From the NCBI GenBank assembly GCA_000434935.1, contig FR882208.1, forward strand, positions 206,902 to 227,887: a stretch of DNA of 20,986 nt, given 5' to 3'. The notes below the pieces were generated by a model, which was not told the DNA's origin, did no database searches, and worked only from the letters and a program-made list of their open reading frames with translations. Shown here piece after piece: positions 15,220 through 20,986 of the stretch. Each line of letters opens with the position of its first letter. Position 1 is the first letter of the stretch. The translations under genes were made by a program, and so were the position numbers. Origin of the DNA: Bacteroides sp. CAG:709 (GTDB lineage Bacteria; Bacteroidota; Bacteroidia; Bacteroidales; UBA932).

Positions 15220-18200
15220 CATTGTCAGAACAATATCTGGCAGGAGAATCAGGTCGTGATGCCATTTCGGCGGGGTAACCTCCTTGTCTTCGTGGTGCCA
15301 GAAAACCTGGACGCGGACTTTAGCGGATGACGGGATGTAGCCTTTGGCGCCCAGGGCCTGGAGTTTTTTGCTGAAAGCCCCGGAAAATTTCACGACACGC
15401 GTGAAGCCCATGTAAAGTCCGTCGTCGCCGACATTGAGGACGCACCCTGAATGAATGGCGGCAAAATCAATGCGCTTGTTCATGAAAGCATTGAGAACCA
15501 CGTCTTTATGGCCCATTTGTATAAGGATTTCCGCCGGCTGGCCATAGTCGGTTTCGTCCATTGCATAATTGACGGCAGAGAGCACATTGCGGTCGAACAA
15601 TGCCGGATTGTCGTAGTGTATGGAGAGGTTTTTCTTGGCCCGGGTCATGGCCACATAGACGGCACGGCGCTCCTTGTCGGTAATCACGCGAAGTCCTTTG
15701 AGGGAGACATAGACATTGTCAAACTCTCGGCCTTTGGCCTTGTGGATGGTCGAAACGATGATTTCCGAATCGCCGCCGGGAATGAAAGTCTCCAGCTGCG
15801 ACTCGCGGAGATAAGACTCGAAATCCGACAAATAAAGATGCTTTCCTTCCGATTCGAAGCCGGCAATGCAATTCAATGCCACCTCAAGATATTGACTGTC
15901 AGAATATTGTTCTCGAAGCGCAGCTTTCGCTTTTTCACATTCGGATTCGTCAATGTCGATGCATCCCGGCTTCCGCACAAGGGAAAGGAAGAAATGCAGT
16001 TCGGCCAGGTCGGTCAGGCTGAATCCTTCCTTCGACTGTATAAGACGGGTCTTGCGGCCATGACGGTTCAGCAATGCGGATAGGATCAGTGCATCATCAT
16101 TGGTCAATGCCAATACGCAGGTGCGGCCACCGTAATCATCCGCAACAATTTCATTGACAATGGCTTGCTCGTAATTGGAGGCACGATGGAAACGGACATT
16201 GACATTGCCGCAGGAGTTCTGGACGCCCTTTATCGGGACGGCTTTCAGCCTGTACGGGATGCTGGTCACGAACGCATTGGCGGCAGCTATGACCTCGTCG
16301 GAACTGCGGAAATTTTCCGTCATGTTGTAGACGGTCGCGCCCATCGAGATCAGCCGCCGCATGTATCCGGAGTCGGAGCCGCGGAATTCGTATATGTTCT
16401 GGTCGTCGTCGCCTACAGCGATTACGCGCATGTCTTCGTTTTGATTTATAAGCATTTCCACGAGGGCGAACTCGTCTGCGCTCATGTCCTGCGCTTCATC
16501 GATGACGAGTATGGATTTGGTGATCTGGCTGCGTTCCACCTTTCCTTCCCTTATCGCGGTTACGGCATCACTTACTACATGGTCCGAATCCTCGACAGTG
16601 CCTATTTTTCCGAGCAGGTCGAAACAATATGAATGGAATGTCTTGATTTCCACGTATTTGGCAGCTCCTCCGATCAGCTGGGCAAGACGTGCGTGAAATT
16701 CCGTGGCGGCTGCGCGTGAAAAAGTCAGCATCAGCAGCTGCTCGGATTTTATGTCTTCCATCAATATGAGGGAGGCCAATTTGCGGACCAGCACATAGGT
16801 TTTTCCGCTTCCCGGACCGGCCGGCACGACTATGAAACGGGAATTTTTGTCATTGATGATGCTGCTCTGCACCCCGGTCAGACTGCCGAAAATCTCATCG
16901 TACTTCTTTTTGCTTACGTTGCGGTTGATTTCCTCGGCTTCCTTGCTGTCGAAATAGCGTTTGATGAACGCCTTGAAGTCCATGGTGAAGTAGTCGTGGA
17001 CATATTCCAACGCCTTTTTCTCGTCGGCGACCATCATGTTCGCATATTTGCCGACAATATGGATCTGCTGGATGCGCTGCCGGTAGAAGTCGTCAAGATT
17101 CTTGTAATCCTCTTTCTTATAGCGGCTTCTGCTGTCGAAATTCAGGCGCTCAAGTTCAATCTTGTTGTACAGCACCATGAACCCGCCTTCGATGCTTACT
17201 ATACCGGTCTTCGCCAGAAACAGCAAGGCTTCTTCAATATCCTCAATGCCGGCCTGTCCGGTCTGGAAAAGGTAGCTGGAATTATATCCCTCGACAAATT
17301 CGGCCAATGAGAAATTCACACTGATGTCATGACCTTCTTCCTGAGATTGGGACTTGAACTGCTCCAAGATATATCGCGTGACGGCCAGCCTGTTCTCTGC
17401 CGACTGAGCCAGCCTTTCGCGAGGCATCCTGATGCGGATTTCGATATATTCTTCTGAAAGAGACGTCTTTTCCATGTAGTTCCGGATAATCCAGAAATAC
17501 AATATCGTGCGGATATCTTTTACAGTAGAACTTGATATGCCTTCGGCCAATGCCTTCTCGTTCAGCTCCTTGATACTGAATTTATATTCACTGTCGAACA
17601 AGGCGCCAATGATGCATTTCTCCAGTTTACCGTAAAAATCCAGTTTCCTTACCTGGCTTGTCCGGAGGTACGCATACATGTCATTGTCCTTCGCGAGAAT
17701 GCCGCTCATCCTCATTTTCTCGACAACGTTTATGACCTTTCTGATTTCTATGCCGAGCATATCGGAGAGGTAGTCGACGCGCGATTCTGCTTCCGCGGTA
17801 CCGGCCTTCGAGCGGCTCCGTTCCGATATCAATGACTTGATGATGCGTCTTGCATTGACCTTGTCCTCCTCCGTAAAATCATTGCAGCCGTCGATTAATT
17901 CGGCCGCTTCATCCATTGTCCGCGGTACGATGCTGGTAGCGTAGATTCTCGGGCTGTTCATTCCGCGGCGGATGAACCCGGCATTTTCCAGGGCGGCTAT
18001 CGCGCTTTTTACCTTGGTTTCGACGTCGCGGATTTCATCCCAACCTGCTTTCCGGGCGATTTCAAGCGCAGAAATATTGATGGTGCTGTACCTGGACGTC
18101 AGGTTCTTTATTGCACGCCATACCTGATTTATCTCACTGAGTGTCAACTTGGTTTGGTTGAGCAATGTAAAGTGGCGGTTCAGGTCGTCGTCATTGTAAA

Positions 18201-19137
18201 GGACGTAGCAGTCTGCATTGGAATTTACATCTCGTCCCGCCCTGCCTGCTTCCTGTATATAGTTTTCCAGGGAATCCGATATTTCATAGTGGACCACGAG
18301 GCTGACGTCGCTCTTGTCCACGCCCATTCCGAAAGCAGACGTGGCGACGATAATGCGCACACGGTTGTTCATGAAATCATCCTGCGCCTGGACTTTCTCC
18401 TCAATCTCCATCTGACCATGGAATGCCTTGGCCTCCAAACCGTCCTGCGTCAGACGCTTGGCGATTTCTTCCGCTTTCCTGGTCCTTGTGACATAGACGA
18501 TAGCCGGGCCCCGGCTATCATACAGAAGGCTTCGCAATGTCGGATATTTCTCGTTGTTGCTGCGATACAGCACCGAATAATGAAGATTGGTCCTGGCTGC
18601 ATCCGTCGTATAAAGTTTCAGTTCCAGATTCAGCCTGTCCCTGAAATAATCCGTTATGTCGCTGACTACCTTGGGCTTGGCAGTAGCCGTGAAGCAAGAT
18701 ACCGGAATCGGCGAAGACTGTCCTTTTTTCTTCTGCAGCTGGCGTATGAAATCAGCAATATGCATGTATTCTATGCGGAAATCCTGCCCCCAAGCTGAAA
18801 AACAATGCGCTTCGTCGATGACTATGCGGACAATAGTCCTTCCCAGCAGGACCTTCTCTATCGTCTTGGACCTCAATGACTCAGGAGCGATATACAAAAG
18901 TGATGCTTCACCTGAAACTATTCGGTCAAGCGTATTTTTCCGTTCTATCGGAGACAGCAGGCCATTGATATAGACGGCATCGGCAATGCCTTTCTTTTCC
19001 AGATTCTCCACCTGGTCTTTCATGAGTGACTGAAGCGGCGAAATGACGACCGTCAGACCGCGCACCGACTCCCCCGCCATCAGCGCAGGAATCTGGAATG
19101 TCAATGATTTTCCGCCTCCCGTGGGAAAGATTGCCAA
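15202..19137 (-). CDS. RecQ-UvrD double helicase, C-terminal part of the split gene
   Basis: 1311 codons from a TTG. Residues 1-330 are a RecQ-type superfamily 2 helicase: Walker A FPTGGGKS (4-11), DEAH (108-111) in DEAHCFSAWGQDFR, TAT motif (150-152), SAFGMGVDKSDV and QEAGRAGRD (295-303). Residues 330-750 are helical and winged-helix-like. Residues 750-1230 are a UvrD/Rep superfamily 1 helicase: AGPGSGKT (773-780), DEAQ (880-883), DDQNIYEFRG (911-920), ENFRSSDE, STIHKAKGREFDNVYV and YVAMTRAKKNL. Both motors keep their catalytic motifs. They should unwind DNA 3'-5' for repair or recombination; the exact role is unknown. The last codons overlap the convergent terminator. Confidence 0.88.
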   Translation of the reverse strand: MAIFPTGGGKSLTFQIPALMAGESVRGLTVVISPLQSLMKDQVENLEKKGIADAVYINGLLSPIERKNTLDRIVSGEASLLYIAPESLRSKTIEKVLLGRTIVRIVIDEAHCFSAWGQDFRIEYMHIADFIRQLQKKKGQSSPIPVSCFTATAKPKVVSDITDYFRDRLNLELKLYTTDAARTNLHYSVLYRSNNEKYPTLRSLLYDSRGPAIVYVTRTRKAEEIAKRLTQDGLEAKAFHGQMEIEEKVQAQDDFMNNRVRIIVATSAFGMGVDKSDVSLVVHYEISDSLENYIQEAGRAGRDVNSNADCYVLYNDDDLNRHFTLLNQTKLTLSEINQVWRAIKNLTSRYSTINISALEIARKAGWDEIRDVETKVKSAIAALENAGFIRRGMNSPRIYATSIVPRTMDEAAELIDGCNDFTEEDKVNARRIIKSLISERSRSKAGTAEAESRVDYLSDMLGIEIRKVINVVEKMRMSGILAKDNDMYAYLRTSQVRKLDFYGKLEKCIIGALFDSEYKFSIKELNEKALAEGISSSTVKDIRTILYFWIIRNYMEKTSLSEEYIEIRIRMPRERLAQSAENRLAVTRYILEQFKSQSQEEGHDISVNFSLAEFVEGYNSSYLFQTGQAGIEDIEEALLFLAKTGIVSIEGGFMVLYNKIELERLNFDSRSRYKKEDYKNLDDFYRQRIQQIHIVGKYANMMVADEKKALEYVHDYFTMDFKAFIKRYFDSKEAEEINRNVSKKKYDEIFGSLTGVQSSIINDKNSRFIVVPAGPGSGKTYVLVRKLASLILMEDIKSEQLLMLTFSRAAATEFHARLAQLIGGAAKYVEIKTFHSYCFDLLGKIGTVEDSDHVVSDAVTAIREGKVERSQITKSILVIDEAQDMSADEFALVEMLINQNEDMRVIAVGDDDQNIYEFRGSDSGYMRRLISMGATVYNMTENFRSSDEVIAAANAFVTSIPYRLKAVPIKGVQNSCGNVNVRFHRASNYEQAIVNEIVADDYGGRTCVLALTNDDALILSALLNRHGRKTRLIQSKEGFSLTDLAELHFFLSLVRKPGCIDIDESECEKAKAALREQYSDSQYLEVALNCIAGFESEGKHLYLSDFESYLRESQLETFIPGGDSEIIVSTIHKAKGREFDNVYVSLKGLRVITDKERRAVYVAMTRAKKNLSIHYDNPALFDRNVLSAVNYAMDETDYGQPAEILIQMGHKDVVLNAFMNKRIDFAAIHSGCVLNVGDDGLYMGFTRVVKFSGAFSKKLQALGAKGYIPSSAKVRVQVFWHHEDKEVTPPKWHHDLILLPDIVLTMKTPKA

Positions 19138-19973
19138 AATGGATTGCCCTCCAATGCAGCATTTACGGCATTTTCCTGCAAGGGCTCGCCACCGAATTTC
19201 CGGAAATGGTCATACCCGAACCAGCGTTTCAATGCTTTTTCAGGATTTCTTTTACTCGTGCAATAATGACATCTGCCGCAATTGCATTCCCGCAACTGTC
19301 TTGTAATGCGCTCTGTATCAGGATAATTCTTCAGCACCCACGGAGCAGTTATTGAATTTCTGTCGTCAGTGGAAACCAGCGCGACCGCATAAGCGGATGC
19401 GACAGCATTGGCCCGAATCGCTCCGGAAACATCCGCATTGTCACAAATCAGGCCGGTCAGGGCCTCTTTCACATTGTCCGAAACGGATTTCCGAAGGAAA
19501 AACGGACGCCGTTCAGGCGCGTACCCGAGCGCTTCGAAGAAGCCGGTGAAATGGACGTCGGCGCGCGTGAGTTCGTAGTATATTTGTTGCAGCGGCCGGG
19601 CAATGTTCTTGAACGCATTGACCTCATCCTCAAACAGTTCCTTGGCTTTTACGGAATCATTGAGAGGATTGTTGAGCTCGTCGGAGAGGAGTTTGTCATC
19701 CTTCAGCAGTTTGTGGTACGGCTTTCTCGGAAACAGCAGCGGCGACAGATATAGCGTGTCGATCAGCTTGAAATCCTTGTCCAGAAAGGGTTTCAGGTAT
19801 TGATAATCGTGTTCGACGATGTTATGGCCGCACAGGAAGTCCGCATCGCTGATGAATTTCACGAATTCCGCAATGCGCGATGTATGGAACTTTTTTCCGG
19901 CCATTACGGCTCCGGCATCCATAATTTTGCCTTTCCCGTCAATTTCCAGATCGACAAATGCTATATTGTTCAT
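19101..19973 (-). CDS. DEDDh exonuclease N-terminal part of the split helicase gene
   Basis: 290 codons from ATG 19973. Residues 1-100 match DnaQ-like 3'-5' exonucleases: D8-L-E10 (AFVDLEID), GHNIVEHD (49-56), IDTLYLSPLL, and H87-x4-D92 (YHKLLKDD), giving the DEDDh catalytic set. A Cys cluster follows (C230, C232, C235, C238), then KRWFGYDHFRKFGGEPLQ (249-266), the RecQ entry motif. After N277 the frame is wrong and runs PFWQSFPREAENH to a stop. It could still fold as an exonuclease alone, but in the family it is joined to the helicases. The gene starts 47 nt after the MATE gene stop. Confidence 0.82.
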   Translation of the reverse strand: MNNIAFVDLEIDGKGKIMDAGAVMAGKKFHTSRIAEFVKFISDADFLCGHNIVEHDYQYLKPFLDKDFKLIDTLYLSPLLFPRKPYHKLLKDDKLLSDELNNPLNDSVKAKELFEDEVNAFKNIARPLQQIYYELTRADVHFTGFFEALGYAPERRPFFLRKSVSDNVKEALTGLICDNADVSGAIRANAVASAYAVALVSTDDRNSITAPWVLKNYPDTERITRQLRECNCGRCHYCTSKRNPEKALKRWFGYDHFRKFGGEPLQENAVNAALEGNPFWQSFPREAENH

Positions 19974-19996
19974 TGGTTATTGTCTTGCTAAAGAGA

Positions 19997-20004
19997 CAAA
20001 TATA
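19997..20004 (-). promoter_or_regulatory. Likely -7 element for the exonuclease-helicase gene
   Basis: TATATTTG on the - strand is a perfect TAnnTTTG, 23 nt before ATG 19973, implying a very short untranslated leader. The -33 position, within the end of the MATE gene, has no clear TTTG, so the promoter may be weak or read-through from the MATE gene may contribute. Confidence 0.4.
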
Positions 20005-20019
20005 ATGAATTATAACAGA

Positions 20020-20986
20020 TTATCGCATTTTCCGTTTAATTATGCGGGTAGCGGCAATCAAAATGAAGGTCAATGCTTCTGATACGGGGAGGGCGAGCCA
20101 GATTCCCTGGGTGCCGGCGACATGGGGCATGATGAGGAACGACGGCACGAGGAAGACAAGCCCGCGGGCCAATGAGTAAATTGTTGCAGGCCAGACACGT
20201 TCCACGCTCTGGAAATATCCGATTACGGTAACATTGACAATATAAAACACGAATCCGGCGGACATCAGAGGAATGCCGGCGGATGCGATCCGGTAGCCGG
20301 CAGTGTCGGTGCTGAGGAACAGCGCCGCGACGTATTTCACGCCGAATGCGAGTGCGGACGACAGCAGGATTCCTGCCCCCGCGGCGGTGAGCAATGCGAC
20401 TTTACGGGCTTCCACTACCCTGCCTCGCTTTCCTGCGCCGTGGTTGAAACTGATTATCGGCTGCGCGGATTGCGAAATGGCATTGCCGGTCATGAAAATG
20501 AATGGCATGATGTAGCAGGCGATGGAAAAAGCAGCCACGCCGTCTTCGCCCAAGTACCTCATGAACACGTAGTTGCCGACGAACATCAGCACCGATATGC
20601 TGCATTCTCCTAGAAATGCGGAAAAGCCCAGACGGAACTGGTAGCCGATATTTCTGGCGAAGAGGCAGAGGCTTTTCAGCGACCACTTCAGCCGGTACAA
20701 TTTCATTGACCTGGACAGGAAAAGTATGTAGAAAATGACCATGCCGGCGCCGAACCATAGAGCTAAGAATGTGGCGAATGAGACGCCTGCAAGCCCTTTG
20801 TCGAGGACGAAGAGGAAAATGTAGTCCAGGACGATGTTCAGAATCGCCGGTATCGAGGATGTGAACATGGCGTAGGTAGGCGAGCCGTCAAGACGGATGA
20901 TAAGAAGTCCCACCGACTGGATGAACATTGCACAGAATGCCAATGACAGCCAGCGCTGATAGTCAAGCACATGCGGCAGCAGACGG
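20020..20986 (-). CDS. MATE-family efflux transporter, C-terminal part (cut by window edge)
   Basis: The frame is open to the window edge, so this is the C-terminal 321 codons or so of a protein usually near 450 residues. It is an inner-membrane multidrug/toxin extrusion antiporter driven by Na+ or H+. Repeated hydrophobic segments and MATE-typical stretches are visible: YAMFTSSIPAILNIVLDYIFLFVLDKGLAGVSFAT, then the second-half signature AISQSAQPIISFNHGAGKRGRVVEARKVA, and GYFQSVERVWPATIYSLARGLVFLVP near the end. The GTG at 20970 is an internal Val, not a start. The substrate cannot be told. It lies upstream of the helicase gene on the same strand. Confidence 0.88.
   Translation of the reverse strand, partial: RLLPHVLDYQRWLSLAFCAMFIQSVGLLIIRLDGSPTYAMFTSSIPAILNIVLDYIFLFVLDKGLAGVSFATFLALWFGAGMVIFYILFLSRSMKLYRLKWSLKSLCLFARNIGYQFRLGFSAFLGECSISVLMFVGNYVFMRYLGEDGVAAFSIACYIMPFIFMTGNAISQSAQPIISFNHGAGKRGRVVEARKVALLTAAGAGILLSSALAFGVKYVAALFLSTDTAGYRIASAGIPLMSAGFVFYIVNVTVIGYFQSVERVWPATIYSLARGLVFLVPSFLIMPHVAGTQGIWLALPVSEALTFILIAATRIIKRKMR

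Larger units (their letters stand above)
15202..19973 (-). pseudogene. Fused exonuclease-RecQ-UvrD helicase gene, split by a one-base deletion
   Basis: The two open parts join if one base is restored at about 19141-19150, after codon 277. The frame then runs from ATG 19973 to TAG at 15202-15204, 1590 residues. The joined segment reads AALEGN-x-ILAIFPTGGGKSLTF, the normal approach to a RecQ Walker A motif. Long RecQ-family proteins with this exonuclease and UvrD arrangement exist in Bacteroidetes as single chains (from memory), so the split is a lesion or sequence error rather than a natural gene pair. The downstream part has no ATG or ribosome-binding site before its Walker A. Confidence 0.82.

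Noticed and set aside
15451..16083. 210-codon open frame on the + strand opposite the helicase
   Set aside because: Shadow of the UvrD-like coding region; no domain and no start signals.
18154..18798. 214-codon open frame on the + strand opposite the RecQ domain
   Set aside because: Antisense shadow of well-defined RecQ motifs.
19138..19155. Programmed ribosomal frameshift joining exonuclease and helicase
   Set aside because: No slippery heptamer, stop-codon pause or obvious downstream structure is placed as known frameshift sites require; a one-base deletion is simpler.
1..20986. Mobile element, prophage, CRISPR array, tRNA or rRNA
   Set aside because: No transposase or integrase motifs, terminal inverted repeats, spaced repeat arrays or cloverleaf-like sequences were seen on either strand.

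Overview
The window looks like chromosomal DNA from a member of the Bacteroidales, probably gut-associated. Three things point there. There is a SusC/SusD-type outer-membrane import operon with DUF4843 and PKD-like lipoproteins. Several promoters fit the Bacteroidetes TTTG / TAnnTTTG pattern with 19-nt spacers. Most genes lack a strong Shine-Dalgarno. I see no tRNA, rRNA, CRISPR array, insertion sequence or prophage.

Left part (1-4700). A + strand terminator at the left edge belongs to a gene outside the window. It is followed by the pyrimidine/arginine operon carA-carB on the - strand. Its roughly 180-nt leader has a promoter, a 25-codon leader ORF, a hairpin, a U-rich stretch and an intrinsic terminator ending 49 nt before carA. 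This order resembles UTP-sensing pyrBI-type attenuation and is the best candidate in the window for an undescribed regulatory system.

Middle-left (4630-7265). A 26-bp perfect palindrome and a good promoter precede a sotB-like sugar exporter (+). It converges on, and overlaps by 4 nt (CTAG), a secreted metallo-beta-lactamase-fold hydrolase (-).

Middle (7266-15219). A five-gene + strand operon encodes a SusC-like TonB-dependent transporter, a SusD-like lipoprotein, a DUF4843 lipoprotein, a PKD-like lipoprotein and an exported probable beta-propeller protein, ending in an intrinsic terminator. The gene order resembles the BT2264-BT2261 locus of Bacteroides thetaiotaomicron (from memory), which has been linked to peptide capture, so I favour oligopeptides over glycans as substrate. 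The susC gene is broken as written by two perfect tandem duplications (23 bp and 17 bp) 165 bp apart.

Right part (15202-20986). On the - strand lies a very large fused nucleic-acid enzyme: DEDDh exonuclease, Cys cluster, RecQ helicase, UvrD-like helicase, about 1590 residues when reconstructed. A one-base deletion directly before the RecQ Walker A motif splits it into two frames. Upstream is the 3' part of a MATE-family exporter, cut by the window edge.

Three frame lesions in two genes may be real inactivation or switching, or may be assembly/sequencing errors. The sequence alone does not decide this.
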